A stretch of DNA of 64,000 nt from Planctomycetota bacterium (lineage in GTDB: Bacteria; Planctomycetota; Phycisphaerae; Phycisphaerales; UBA1924). The stretch spans positions 1-64,000 of the forward strand of contig JAFLCN010000004.1 in the NCBI GenBank assembly GCA_017303555.1, read 5' to 3'. The notes below the pieces were generated by a model. It saw only the letters and a program-made list of their open reading frames with translations, ran no database searches and was not told the DNA's origin. Of this stretch, positions 37,182 to 46,403 are shown piece after piece; the stretch's first letter is position 1; each line of letters opens with the position of its first letter. Both the position numbers and the translations under genes were made by a program.

Positions 37182-37955
37182 TTATTCGAGCGGGATGGGG
37201 GGTGGACCGGGACTTGGTTCGCACACCAGTTCATCCACATACCAGCGAAGCTCGCCTCCGATCGGCCGGAGCACGCGGGCCGCAAGGCGCTCGTCGGATC
37301 GGACCGCACCGGGAACATCTCGTACCGCCGCATCCATGCCGGGTCCGAGGGCGGCGACCGCGAGGAAACGGGTCGCGTTCAGCAAGCGTCCGGTCATGCG
37401 CACCGCTCCCCCGCTGCTTGCGACCAGCGGTGCCCCATCGCCGGCTTGGGGAGAGCCGTGCGTGAACCCTCCCGCGAGCACCGGAAGCAGCGCGTAGTCG
37501 AGCCGATCCTGGCCTTTCTCTCGCCAGCCGAGCACACTCTTCAGCGTTTCCTCGTAATCCTCGCCGGGCACCGGACGATGGACCTGCTCCTCCGGGATGT
37601 CGGACTGAGCCACGATCGCTTCCTGGAGCAACTCGAAGTTGGCCGGAATTGCGTCGAGACGCTCCTCGACGATCCAAAGGTGGGTGCGCCGCCAGGGAAG
37701 CTCGCGAAATCGCGGGTCGTACAGCAGCCTCAGGAAGAGGGGCTCGGCATCCGGCCACGCGGCGAGCGCCAACTGGAAATCGCCGAACTCCCGCACGCAG
37801 GCGTTTGCGTGCAGGAACAGATCGGTTGCGATGGCATCCATCAACTGATCCGCATCCGGACGGACGATGACCGGGCCGTTTGGAAGCGCGGGCTTGCGGC
37901 GTCCCGCCGGGTCGCGGGGGGATTCGCGTGAATCGCGTGGCTCGGTGTCGCGCAT
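37182..37955 (-). CDS. 6-Phosphogluconolactonase-like protein
   Basis: 257 residues. The segment WRRTHLWIVEERLDAIPANF followed by ELLQEAIV, and an N-terminal PNGPVIVRPDADQLMDAIA, match the 6-phosphogluconolactonase/glucosamine-6-phosphate isomerase fold. However, the region where the active family has GxGxDGHTASLFP reads LLPVLAGGFTHGSPQAG, so the catalytic loop differs. The start is the ATG at 37955. It overlaps or abuts the downstream pseudouridine synthase. The enzyme would act in the pentose-phosphate route if active; a changed substrate is possible. Confidence 0.7.
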   Translation of the reverse strand: MRDTEPRDSRESPRDPAGRRKPALPNGPVIVRPDADQLMDAIATDLFLHANACVREFGDFQLALAAWPDAEPLFLRLLYDPRFRELPWRRTHLWIVEERLDAIPANFELLQEAIVAQSDIPEEQVHRPVPGEDYEETLKSVLGWREKGQDRLDYALLPVLAGGFTHGSPQAGDGAPLVASSGGAVRMTGRLLNATRFLAVAALGPGMDAAVRDVPGAVRSDERLAARVLRPIGGELRWYVDELVCEPSPGPPPIPLE

Positions 37956-38012
37956 GTTCCGGGGAACGGTAGCCGCGGGTATCCGGTGGCGCGAGCGTGC
38001 TAGGCTGGGGGC

Positions 38013-39080
38013 ATGTCCTCCCTTGTCCGCGTGATCGACGCGAATTCCAACCGTGCGCGCGAAGCCCTCCGCGTTCTTGAGGATCTGGCGCGTCTGCGGC
38101 TCGATCATGCGGAGCTCTCGAGGGCGTTCAAAAAGCTGCGGCACGAACTTACGGGCGCCCTGGGCCAGTTGCCCCTTGACCGGGCGAAGCTGCTGGCCTG
38201 GCGGAGCACCGCCGGCGACGTCGGCGCACAACCGAGCGGCGCGGCGCTTCCGGCACGCGAATCGGAATCGGCGATCGCGAGCGCCGCTTCCTCACGCCTG
38301 GGAGAGTCGCTCCGCGTGCTGGAGGAATCGGCAAAGGCCATCGCGGGGTCGGTGGGCGTCGCGGGGGCAATCGAGCAACTCCGCTACAGGGCGTACGACC
38401 TCTGCCGCGATCTGGAACTCGCGCTGATGGGAGGACGCGGACCGCAGTGGACGCTCTGCGTGCTGATCTCCGAAACGCTGTGCACCCATCACCGATGGGA
38501 AGAAGTTGCCCGGCGCGCTATCGAGGGCGGAGCCGACTGCATCCAGCTCCGGGAAAAGGGAATACCCGATCGCGAGCTGCTCGACCGTGCACGAACGCTC
38601 GTGGATTTCGCGCACCGGAGTGCCGCGGCGGTCGTCATCAACGATCGGCCCGATCTCGCCGTTCTCGCGGGGGCCGACGGAGTACACATCGGGCAGACCG
38701 ATTTGGCAATCGGGGATGTCCGCAAGATTGCGGGGAACGGTCTGCGCATCGGAGTATCGTGCGCGACGATGGAGGATGCTCGGCGCGCAGTCGGGGAGGG
38801 GGCGGACGTGTGCGGGCTTGGACCGATGTTCACCTCGTCAACCAAGGCAAAGCCAAGTCTCAGCGGACCGTCCCTGGTCTCGGCCTACATGGAAGATGAA
38901 GCAACGCGGCGCGTTCCGCACCTTGCGATCAGCGGGATCACGCAGGGGAATGTCTCGCAGCTCGTACAGGCCGGCTGCCGGGGCATCGCGGTGAGCGCCG
39001 CGGTCTGCAGCGCATCGAACCCGGAGGAGGCCTGCCGCGGACTCGCCCGGGCGATCAAGGGGCTTTCCGATGTCGGGTAA
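38013..39080 (+). CDS. thiE: Thiamine-phosphate synthase with N-terminal ThiD2 domain
   Basis: 355 residues. Residues 1-145 (VIDANSNRAREALRVLEDLA, ESLRVLEESAKAI, LCRDLELALMG) match the ThiD2 domain that precedes ThiE in cyanobacteria and planctomycetes and is proposed to act on HMP phosphate. Residues 150-355 are ThiE: GADCIQLREKGIPDRELLDR, VVINDRPDLAVLAGADGVHI, GVSCATMEDARRA and GVSAAVCSASNP-like ends. ThiE joins HMP-PP and thiazole phosphate to thiamine phosphate. Confidence 0.92.
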   Translation: MSSLVRVIDANSNRAREALRVLEDLARLRLDHAELSRAFKKLRHELTGALGQLPLDRAKLLAWRSTAGDVGAQPSGAALPARESESAIASAASSRLGESLRVLEESAKAIAGSVGVAGAIEQLRYRAYDLCRDLELALMGGRGPQWTLCVLISETLCTHHRWEEVARRAIEGGADCIQLREKGIPDRELLDRARTLVDFAHRSAAAVVINDRPDLAVLAGADGVHIGQTDLAIGDVRKIAGNGLRIGVSCATMEDARRAVGEGADVCGLGPMFTSSTKAKPSLSGPSLVSAYMEDEATRRVPHLAISGITQGNVSQLVQAGCRGIAVSAAVCSASNPEEACRGLARAIKGLSDVG

Positions 39081-39119
39081 GAGCCCGGCACGCCGCGGGC
39101 TGCGCGATTAGACTCCGGC

Positions 39120-40358
39120 ATGCCGATCGAGTTTCAACAGCGTGTCCTGCCCAACGGCCTGACGGTGATCGCGGAAACCGACCGGGGCGCCGCGACCGCG
39201 TCGGCCGGGTTCTTTGTCAAGACTGGCGCACGCGATGAAGAACCGGTCGTCATGGGCGTCAGCCATTTTCTCGAACACATGATGTTCAAGGGGACCGAAG
39301 GCATCACCGCGGAGCAGTTGAACCGGGCGTTCGATGAGATCGGGGCGAAGAACAACGCGTACACGTCGAGCGAGATGACCTGCTTCTACGCCTCATCGCT
39401 CCCCGAGCACGCCTCGCGATCGGTCGAACTGCTGGCCCGCATGATGAGGCCGGCGCTCCGCCAGGCCGACTTCGACACCGAGAAATCCGTGATCCTCGAA
39501 GAGATCGCGATGTACAAGGACAACCCGTTCTGGGTGCTCTTCGAGTCCGTGACGGACCGCCACTACGCGCCCCATCCTCTCGGGCATCGCGTTCTGGGCA
39601 CGACCGAAACGATCACCGAGCTCAAGAGTGGACAGATGCGCACCTATTTCGATCGGCGATACTCCGCCGACAACACCACGGTGGCGCTCGCGGGGAAGTT
39701 CGACTTCGATCGCGCCTGCGACGAGATCAGCGCGCTCTGCGGCGGTTGGGTCCGCACCAATCCCGCCAAGCGCGTTTCCCCGGTCGCGCGATACGGGCAG
39801 GCGGCTGTCGAAGTGAAACTGACCGATGCGAAAGTGGCACGGGGCTACTTGCTCGGGATGGCCCCGGCGCCCGCTGCGGACGACGACCGCCGGTATGCCG
39901 CGGCAATGCTCGCCCAGATCCTCGGATCTCCCGACAACAGCCGCTTGCACTGGGCGCTTGTCGAATCGGGGCTTGCGGAAGACGCGCAGGCGGGATTCGA
40001 CGCGCACGACGGCGCGGGCGACTACTACGTGTTCGCGGCGGGCGAGCCCGGGCGGATCCCCGAGATCCGTGCCGTGATCGAGCGCGAGATCTCGAATCTG
40101 GCGCAGAGCCTGAACGACGACGACCTGGATCGGCTGCGGAACAAGGTGCGCACGGCGGCAACGGTTGGGGGCGAGCGTCCGGGTGATCGCATGCAGCGTC
40201 TTGGACGCACGTGGACCGCGCTCGGACGCTACGAATCGCTGGATGACGAGGTCGATCGGATCGGAAAGATCACGCTGGCGGAGCTGCGCGAAGTCGCGGA
40301 AGCGTTTCCCTTGATGCCCGCGACGCTCGGGATGCTGACGCCCGAAAGTCAGGCGTAG
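39120..40358 (+). CDS. M16-family zinc peptidase (processing-peptidase type)
   Basis: 412 residues in one two-domain half-clam unit. The inverted zinc motif HFLEH (49-53) is followed by the downstream Glu region VILEEIAMYKDNPFWVLFE. Other family features are NGLTVIAETDRGAATASAGF, KNNAYTSSEMTCFYA and an HPLGHRVLGT segment near residue 145. Such proteins degrade small peptides or process leaders. There is no signal peptide, so it is probably cytosolic. It follows thiE by 39 bases on the same strand. Confidence 0.93.
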   Translation: MPIEFQQRVLPNGLTVIAETDRGAATASAGFFVKTGARDEEPVVMGVSHFLEHMMFKGTEGITAEQLNRAFDEIGAKNNAYTSSEMTCFYASSLPEHASRSVELLARMMRPALRQADFDTEKSVILEEIAMYKDNPFWVLFESVTDRHYAPHPLGHRVLGTTETITELKSGQMRTYFDRRYSADNTTVALAGKFDFDRACDEISALCGGWVRTNPAKRVSPVARYGQAAVEVKLTDAKVARGYLLGMAPAPAADDDRRYAAAMLAQILGSPDNSRLHWALVESGLAEDAQAGFDAHDGAGDYYVFAAGEPGRIPEIRAVIEREISNLAQSLNDDDLDRLRNKVRTAATVGGERPGDRMQRLGRTWTALGRYESLDDEVDRIGKITLAELREVAEAFPLMPATLGMLTPESQA

Positions 40359-40359
40359 C

Positions 40360-41835
40360 TCATGCCGCGGCACGTTCGACGCCGGCCGGTTGGACGCCGG
40401 CGATGCGTGCGGTCTTGAGCGAGTTCACCGATGCGATCACGAACTGCTGCAGGCCGGGGTGCACAGCGGGAGTGCCCGGCTCATGCGACGCGAGTCCGAT
40501 GGATGCCTTCACGCTGCCGCCGCCGAGCGGCCAGGTGAGCGTGGCCTTGTCGAACGAAAGACGGAACTCTTCGGCGGCGCGCTGCGCGGTTCGCCCGTTC
40601 GCGCCGTAGAGCACAACGGCGAACAGGTCGCCGCCGAGTTTGCAGATGACGCCGCCGAGCGAAGCGAAGTGCTTGCGAAGGAGCACGATGCAGGCGTTGA
40701 TCGTCTCGTCGCCCGCGGCGGTGCCGATCTGGCCCGCGGCCTTCTGCAGCCCGTCGAGCGCGACCTGCACAAGCGCAACCGGCTCGTTCGTATTCGCGGA
40801 GAGCTCGAAGGCATTCTTCAACGCGATGTCGAAGCCCGAACGTCCGACGGCGCCGGTCAGCGGATCAAACTGCTTGGAATCGACAAGGAGGTTGTCGAGC
40901 GTCTGCGCAGTGGCGGTACCGGACTTGGCCATGCCCATGAGCTGTTCTTCGGCCTTGCGGATGATCGATTCGGCGTCCGAGTGAGCACCGGTGTCGATCC
41001 GAAGGAGGCTGGACATGTCCTTTGCACCTTCGGCGATCTTCTTCACGAGCGCCTGCATCGCGTCCGACTTGATGCCGAACCACTGGTCCGCCCGCTGGTA
41101 GAGCTTCCGCAGCGCGGGCGTCGGGTCGGCGTCGGTCATCGCGTCGTGCGCGAGGTTGCCAAGGCCGATGAGCCTCACGATCTCGTGATACCCCTGCGGT
41201 GCCGCGGTCGGGCGCTCGTGGTAGCGAACCGGCATGATGAGCTCATCCGGGAACTTCCAGCGCTGCGCGAGCATCGCGCCGATCTCGGGGTGCTGCACCT
41301 CGAACGCGCCGAGCTCGGCCTTGACGAGCTGGCGATGGTCGCCCCCGGCCGACTCGGTTGCTTCCGCGTATCGGAAGCCGAGGGCGCGGTGCATCGCGAC
41401 TACGCCGATGTCTTGGAGAAGGCCCGCAAGAAATGCTTCGTCGGCGGTTGGCAGCTTGAGGTGGTCCGCGATGACCTTCGCAGCCACGGCCGTGTACAGA
41501 CCGCGCCGCCAGTAAGTCTGATAGTCGAATCCGTCGTCCTGATCGCCGATCGAGCCGATCAGCGAGAAACTGAGCGCCAGCGACTTGACCGGACCAAGTC
41601 CGAGCAGCACGAGGGCCTTGTTGATGCTCGCGCACCGGTTCGGCAGTCCGTAGAACGACGAGTTCACCGTTCGCAGAACTTTGGAAGCCAGGCCCTGGTC
41701 GTTCTGGATCGTGGTCGCCAGTTCGGGAAGCTTGACATCGACGTTCGACGTCAGCTCCACCACGCGGAGCGCCACCGCCGGAAGCGAGGGCAGCGATGAG
41801 CAGCTCAGGATTTCCTCGATGATCTCGTGGTCCAT
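40360..41835 (-). CDS. HDOD-domain signalling protein with degenerate GGDEF domain
   Basis: 491 residues. Residues 10-210 are an HDOD domain (SLPSLPAVALRVVELTSNVD, VNSSFYGLPNRCASINKALV, AGLLQDIGVVAMHRA), a relative of HD hydrolases usually without catalysis. A linker helix leads to a diguanylate-cyclase-like domain from about residue 325 (DPLTGAVGRSGFDIALKNAF). Its signature reads GGDLF (401-405) instead of GGDEF, so c-di-GMP synthesis is unlikely. Probably a signalling scaffold. It converges on the M16 gene. Confidence 0.88.
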   Translation of the reverse strand: MDHEIIEEILSCSSLPSLPAVALRVVELTSNVDVKLPELATTIQNDQGLASKVLRTVNSSFYGLPNRCASINKALVLLGLGPVKSLALSFSLIGSIGDQDDGFDYQTYWRRGLYTAVAAKVIADHLKLPTADEAFLAGLLQDIGVVAMHRALGFRYAEATESAGGDHRQLVKAELGAFEVQHPEIGAMLAQRWKFPDELIMPVRYHERPTAAPQGYHEIVRLIGLGNLAHDAMTDADPTPALRKLYQRADQWFGIKSDAMQALVKKIAEGAKDMSSLLRIDTGAHSDAESIIRKAEEQLMGMAKSGTATAQTLDNLLVDSKQFDPLTGAVGRSGFDIALKNAFELSANTNEPVALVQVALDGLQKAAGQIGTAAGDETINACIVLLRKHFASLGGVICKLGGDLFAVVLYGANGRTAQRAAEEFRLSFDKATLTWPLGGGSVKASIGLASHEPGTPAVHPGLQQFVIASVNSLKTARIAGVQPAGVERAAA

Positions 41836-41948
41836 GGCTCGTCTGTGGGTGACCTGAATCGCCGGAAATCCCCCCCCGCGGAGAACGCCCGGGATATCTC
41901 CCTATCGACCCGGACGGGTAGAGGCTGCAATGTGAAATATGAAAGTCC

Positions 41949-42689
41949 TTAAACGGAAAACGCCCGCATCGCGCCATCCACAGACGGGATGGGGCCCCCA
42001 GCGGTTTCTCGGACGTACGCGGAGAGCAGTTTCGCGGCTCGCAACAGGTCGTCCGATGGTGCGAGCGCGTGCGGCCGCAGAGCGAGCGCCCGCAGAACTT
42101 CCAGGGTTTGAGGGCGAACGCGCCACCCTTCGTCGGCGGCACCCTTTTCCCAGCGTGTGAAACCGCCGAGCCGCGCATCAAACGCCAGCGGTGCGGAGAG
42201 GTCGAGAGATTCGGATGATCGAACATCTCGCTCCAGTTCGGGGCGATAGCCGGATTCGACCAGCACCTCCCAAAGAAAACCGGCAAGAGTTCCGAGCGCC
42301 CGGTCGGCCTTCGAGAGCTTGTTCGCTGACAAGGCAAGCGCATCAAAGAGAACCGGGTGCGGGTCGTGATCTCGGATCATGTGGTGAACGAGATCCAGCA
42401 TGGCCATCGCGGCGTAGAAAGCGGAAAGATTGGCCCGCGCACCCGTGAAGGTTTCGGTCAGGTCCCACGCCGTGAGCGTCGCCATCGCGTCGGTTGATTT
42501 CAGGATCAGGCCGACCTGGCCGCGGGTGAAGAGCTCGAACCCGCCCGAAAAACGCGCATCGTCCCGCTTCGCTCCCTTGGCCAGCCCCCGCACCACGCCG
42601 TGAGCGCGGCAAAAGAGCGAGACGGTCTGGCTCGTCTCCGACCAGTCCCATACCCGGATGCAGAACGCGTCGTCGTGAACAGTGGGCAA
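41949..42689 (-). CDS. recO: DNA repair protein RecO
   Basis: 246 residues. RecO helps load RecA on SSB-coated DNA in the RecFOR pathway. The N-terminal OB-fold (AFCIRVWDWSETSQTVSLFC, HGVVRGLAKGAKRDDARFSG, FELFTRGQVGLI) and helical C-terminus with WEVLVESGYRPEL match the family. No in-frame ATG fits; the TTG at 42689 gives the standard N-terminus. Divergent from the dehydratase gene at 42771 with an 81-base gap. Confidence 0.85.
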   Translation of the reverse strand: MPTVHDDAFCIRVWDWSETSQTVSLFCRAHGVVRGLAKGAKRDDARFSGGFELFTRGQVGLILKSTDAMATLTAWDLTETFTGARANLSAFYAAMAMLDLVHHMIRDHDPHPVLFDALALSANKLSKADRALGTLAGFLWEVLVESGYRPELERDVRSSESLDLSAPLAFDARLGGFTRWEKGAADEGWRVRPQTLEVLRALALRPHALAPSDDLLRAAKLLSAYVRETAGGPIPSVDGAMRAFSV

Positions 42690-42770
42690 CGTTCCGAAAA
42701 ATAGGACCGGGTCCCGCCGGATGCACCTGCGGTCGTCGCCCGATTCGGACCGGAGCGAATACGCTCCCGC

Positions 42771-43175
42771 ATGCACTTCCAACTTGTCGACGCGGTCGTC
42801 GAACAAAGCCCCTCCCGCATCGTCACGCACAAGCACGTCAGCAATGCCGAGGAGTATCTGCAAGACCATTTTCCCGGCTATCCGGTCCTTCCGGGCGTGA
42901 TGATGCTCGAAGCCATGGTGCAGGCCGCACGGCGCCTGGCCGGAAAAACACCTACGCCTCTGGTGCTGGGACAGGTGCGGGCGCTCAAGTACGGGGCATT
43001 TGTCAGGCCCGGTTCGACGCTCCGCGTGACCGTTGACCTGCACAAGCAGCTCGACGGCGGTGCGATCGAGTTCAAGGGCGAGGCCCACCTTCTCACGGGT
43101 TTCTCGTCGGACGCCGAGCCGAAAGTTGCGGTCTCGGGCAGGTTTGTGCTTCGCCCCGTTCGCCAAAGAGCCTGA
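42771..43175 (+). CDS. FabZ-like 3-hydroxyacyl-ACP dehydratase
   Basis: 134-residue hotdog protein. DHFPGYPVLPGVMMLEAMVQ carries the catalytic His33 and, 14 residues on, Glu47, as in FabZ; LGQVRALKYGAFVRPGSTLR is also typical. It would remove water from 3-hydroxyacyl-ACP in fatty acid elongation. First of three genes (dehydratase, ACP, second dehydratase) on the plus strand, without ketosynthase or reductase neighbours. Confidence 0.88.
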   Translation: MHFQLVDAVVEQSPSRIVTHKHVSNAEEYLQDHFPGYPVLPGVMMLEAMVQAARRLAGKTPTPLVLGQVRALKYGAFVRPGSTLRVTVDLHKQLDGGAIEFKGEAHLLTGFSSDAEPKVAVSGRFVLRPVRQRA

Positions 43176-43252
43176 AGCGAGACTTCGGCGGCTATTATCG
43201 CGGACTCCGGGTATGCCGCCCGCGGTTTTCTGCGGAAACGGAATCAGAACGA

Positions 43253-43639
43253 ATGACACGAGACGAAATCTTTACAAAAGTCCGGGATGTGCTTGTCGAC
43301 GCGCTCGCCGTGGACGAGGATGATGTGAAACCGCAGTCGCGTCTGACCACCGACCTCGGCGCCGAGTCGATCGACTTCCTCGACATTGTTTTCAAGCTCG
43401 AGCAGCAGTTCGGGTTCAAGATCGCCCAGGGCGAGCTCTTCCCCGAGAACGTGGCCCAGGACCCCGAATATGTTAAAGAGGGCAAGGTCACGGCCAAGGG
43501 CTTGACCGCCCTGAAGGCACGTCTGCCTCACGCGGATTTTTCGAAGTTCGAGACCGACCCGCAAATCTCGAAGGTCGCGGAAGTCTTCACGGTGGATGCC
43601 CTCGTGACGTTTGTCGAGCGCAAGCTGGCCGCCAAGTAG
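43253..43639 (+). CDS. Acyl carrier protein, enlarged
   Basis: 128 residues against about 80 in normal ACP. The first 60 residues are typical: DVLVDALAVDEDDVKPQSRL, then TDLGAESIDFLDIVFKLEQQ with the phosphopantetheine Ser39. Instead of ending soon after, a 45-residue Lys/Pro-containing stretch (ELFPENVAQDPEYVKEGKVT and on) is inserted before a final helix FTVDALVTFVERKLAAK. It lies between two dehydratase genes, which it presumably serves with a bound acyl chain. Confidence 0.88.
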   Translation: MTRDEIFTKVRDVLVDALAVDEDDVKPQSRLTTDLGAESIDFLDIVFKLEQQFGFKIAQGELFPENVAQDPEYVKEGKVTAKGLTALKARLPHADFSKFETDPQISKVAEVFTVDALVTFVERKLAAK

Positions 43640-43661
43640 GACCGCTTCTGCACCAAAACCC

Positions 43662-44183
43662 ATGCGCTGGATGTGGATCGATCGCGTCGTCGAACTGGTT
43701 CCCCGGCAGAAGCTGGTTGCGATCAAGCACATCAGCCTGGCGGAGGATCACCTGCACGATCACTTTCCGGCCGCGGACGGACGCGACGCGATGCCCGTGA
43801 TGCCGGCAAGCCTGATTGTGGAGGGATGCGCCCAGACCGCCGGCATCCTCGTGGGCCACGCGGAAGAATTCCGGGAAAAGGTCATCCTGGCGAAGGTTGG
43901 CAAGTTCGAGCTTGATGCGGATGCCTTTCCGGGCCAGACGCTGCGCTACTCGGCGAAAATCCAGCAGATGGACAAGGTTGGCGCCGCCACCAGCGGAACG
44001 ATCGAACTGCTCGAGTACGGTGCCGGCGGACACGTGACGGCATCCACAGTCGGGCGTATCGACCTGATGTTCAGCCACCTCGACAACAACATGAGCGGCG
44101 AGAAGTTCCCCGAGCACAATTTCGTGTTCGGTGAATCGTTCAAAACGTTGTTGCGTTCAAGCGGTGTTGCGGGGAATTGGTAA
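43662..44183 (+). CDS. FabA/FabZ-like dehydratase, second copy
   Basis: 174-residue hotdog protein starting MRWMWIDRVVELVPRQKLVA. DHFP is followed by an insertion (AADGRDAMP) before VMPASLIVEGCAQTAGILVG. The catalytic His34 and the acidic residue Glu54 are therefore 20 apart rather than 14. It lies 22 bases after the ACP gene, so cotranscribed. Members of this subgroup often act on unusual acyl-ACPs. Confidence 0.82.
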   Translation: MRWMWIDRVVELVPRQKLVAIKHISLAEDHLHDHFPAADGRDAMPVMPASLIVEGCAQTAGILVGHAEEFREKVILAKVGKFELDADAFPGQTLRYSAKIQQMDKVGAATSGTIELLEYGAGGHVTASTVGRIDLMFSHLDNNMSGEKFPEHNFVFGESFKTLLRSSGVAGNW

Positions 44184-44204
44184 CCCGGGTTCGAGCGGCT
44201 CGCA

Positions 44205-44534
44205 TCAGTGCTGCATCGCAACGAACCGGACGAGTTGGCTTGTTCCCACCACAACGGGAAAGGTGTTGAGCACGATCCCGGCGATCGCGAGGCGGATCGC
44301 GGCGGCGGGCCGGCGCCGCCCGACAAACTCGCACGTGAAAAGCACCAGGACGCTCACCACGACCTTGAGAATGAGCAGCCCGTGCACGCCCCACCACTCC
44401 AGGAACATGTTGGCCAGAGCGTTGATCTCGCGCCCGCCGAGCGAGAGGATGATCGCGGTGCAGATCACATCGAGTGCCGCAACCAGCAGGAACATTGCGT
44501 AGGTCTTCGGATACAGGATCGGCGCGTACAACAT
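44205..44534 (-). CDS. Small inner-membrane protein (DUF5658-like)
   Basis: 109 residues with three hydrophobic helices: KTYAMFLLVAALDVICTAII, GLLILKVVVSVLVLFTCEFV and IRLAIAGIVLNTFPVVVGTS. ALDVICT and the Asn/Glu-containing loop ALANMFLEWWG resemble DUF5658 proteins of unknown role. The ATG at 44534 follows GGGAGGGA. Convergent with the dehydratase cassette. Confidence 0.7.
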   Translation of the reverse strand: MLYAPILYPKTYAMFLLVAALDVICTAIILSLGGREINALANMFLEWWGVHGLLILKVVVSVLVLFTCEFVGRRRPAAAIRLAIAGIVLNTFPVVVGTSQLVRFVAMQH

Positions 44535-44649
44535 GCCATTCCCTCCCTGCCTTCTGCTTTCGCCCCCTCGGATTGCGCCTTGACGCGATATCACCTCGGA
44601 TGCCGCTGCTCGCGCCCGGATACTCGGTGTTGGCAAAGCCGGTTCTCGC

Positions 44650-46365
44650 CTACTTCGCGGCCGGACTCAATCTGGCTCGAACAAGGCGATCCATCAGTTG
44701 GCGCGGGCCGGAACGATCGGTCCAAGCCTCTGACTGCAGCGCCGCCTGTTCGATGAACATCGTGACGCCGTCGATCGCGGTCCAACCCGCGTGTCGCGCC
44801 GCCCGGATCAACGGCGTTTCGACCGGGTTGTAGACTGTGTCCAATACGACGCTGACGCTCCGCTTGTTTCCCGAGTTTGAGGCAGCCTCCACCAACTTCT
44901 CGATCGGCACGGGAATTCCCGATGGATCCGGCCCTCCGGACATGCCCAGCGGCGTGCAATTGACGTACGCATCGAAGAGCGGCAGCGTTGAAAGCGTTTC
45001 CCAGGCGGCGGCCCGGATGCTGCCGCGGCCGGAAAGGTGCTTGGAAAGCGACAAGACCAGCTCCTCCGACCGGGGAAACGAGCGGTTGAAGACGGTCACG
45101 TTCGCGCCGGAGTGCGCAAGGCCGAATGCGATCGCACGGCCGACCCCTCCCGCGCCGACCACGGCAACCGATTTGCCGTCCAGCGAGCCGATCGCCGAAC
45201 GCAGGGGCGCGATCGCCGCGGGCACATCGGTGTTGAACACACGGGCTCGCGTCGGCCGTCCGCCCTCGCGCGTGATTGCCAGCGAGTTGCCCGCGCCGGT
45301 CGCGAGCGAGATGGCATCGAGCGACCAGATTCCGGGCTCGGTCTTCAAACGCTCTATGGCAAAGCGAACAAGGTTTTCCTTGTGCGGGATCGTGACGCTG
45401 GCGCCGCCGAAATCGAGGATTGGATCGTCGATCAGCGCGCCGAGCGTTGCCTTGAAGCTGGCAAACGTCGCATCGGATTCGGAAACACTCTCGGCGCTCG
45501 GGACCGGAAGAGGCAGATAAACGCCATCAAACTTGTGCTCGGCGAAAACGGCGTTATGCACGAACGGCGACATCGAGTGACCAACGGGCCAGCCGATGAC
45601 ACCGAAGACTTTGGTGGTCGTGCGGATGGATCGAAAGCGATAGAGATCGAGAAGATCGGAAACGGTCGGTTGCCCGGGCGCAGTGACGGTTTCCGGGCGA
45701 AGGCTCGCGAACGTGAGAAAGCCGCCAAACTTCGGCGCGAGCACGCGGCTCATCAGTCCGAACTCGCCCATGCCGAGCGCGATTGTCGGGCGATCGGAAT
45801 CGCGCAGCAGCTCGAAGAGCTCAAGATTGTCGCGGAGGGAACGAGCGCGAAAGGCGATCTTGATGACGTTGGCAAAGCCATCGGCACGCATCGCCAGCAC
45901 GCGCCGCGTGAGATCCGCGGGTCGGCCCTGGAAATCATGGGCGGAAAGGATGAGTCCGGTTGCCTGCTGAGACGTGCTGCCCAAACCGAACAGACGTGCG
46001 ATTCGTGGCTGCACACCGGGCGCGGTTGCCGCGGCGAACTCGAGATCAAGGTATCGCGGCTGAGAACCCTTGCGCTCGCCCGAGGCCAGGCGTTCGTAAA
46101 GCGCGATTCGTTCGTCTTCGCTGCCGGAATAGCCGCCGCCTTCCTTTGAAGACCGGCAGGTCACGATGCATGGCAGAGGGGATTCACGAACGAGCCGTGC
46201 AATCTCCCGTTCCTGCCGATCCGGATCGGCCTCGGCGAGCGATGGATCAAAGAACTCATCGATTCGGAATTCGACGATGTCGGCGCCGGCTTTTTGAGCG
46301 TTCTGCGCTTCTGAAAGCGCGAGCTGCGGATCCCGAATGAGTATGGGTACACAGAGAAGTGTCAC
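44650..46365 (-). CDS. Bifunctional 3-dehydroquinate dehydratase / shikimate dehydrogenase
   Basis: 571 residues from a GTG at 46365. Residues 1-240 are a type I dehydroquinase: AGADIVEFRIDEFFDP, ILSAHDFQG with the active His, and NVIKIAFRA with the Schiff-base Lys. Residues 255-571 are shikimate dehydrogenase: VFGVIGWPVGHSMSPFVHNA, SVTIPHKENLV, VVGAGGVGRAIAFGLAHSGA. The fusion catalyses two consecutive shikimate-pathway steps, as in plants and in many planctomycetes and chlamydiae. Gene order in the fusion is aroD then aroE. Confidence 0.93.
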   Translation of the reverse strand: MTLLCVPILIRDPQLALSEAQNAQKAGADIVEFRIDEFFDPSLAEADPDRQEREIARLVRESPLPCIVTCRSSKEGGGYSGSEDERIALYERLASGERKGSQPRYLDLEFAAATAPGVQPRIARLFGLGSTSQQATGLILSAHDFQGRPADLTRRVLAMRADGFANVIKIAFRARSLRDNLELFELLRDSDRPTIALGMGEFGLMSRVLAPKFGGFLTFASLRPETVTAPGQPTVSDLLDLYRFRSIRTTTKVFGVIGWPVGHSMSPFVHNAVFAEHKFDGVYLPLPVPSAESVSESDATFASFKATLGALIDDPILDFGGASVTIPHKENLVRFAIERLKTEPGIWSLDAISLATGAGNSLAITREGGRPTRARVFNTDVPAAIAPLRSAIGSLDGKSVAVVGAGGVGRAIAFGLAHSGANVTVFNRSFPRSEELVLSLSKHLSGRGSIRAAAWETLSTLPLFDAYVNCTPLGMSGGPDPSGIPVPIEKLVEAASNSGNKRSVSVVLDTVYNPVETPLIRAARHAGWTAIDGVTMFIEQAALQSEAWTDRSGPRQLMDRLVRARLSPAAK

Positions 46366-46403
46366 GTGGCGAGTGTACGGAACCGGGGTACGCGGAAAGC
46401 AAA

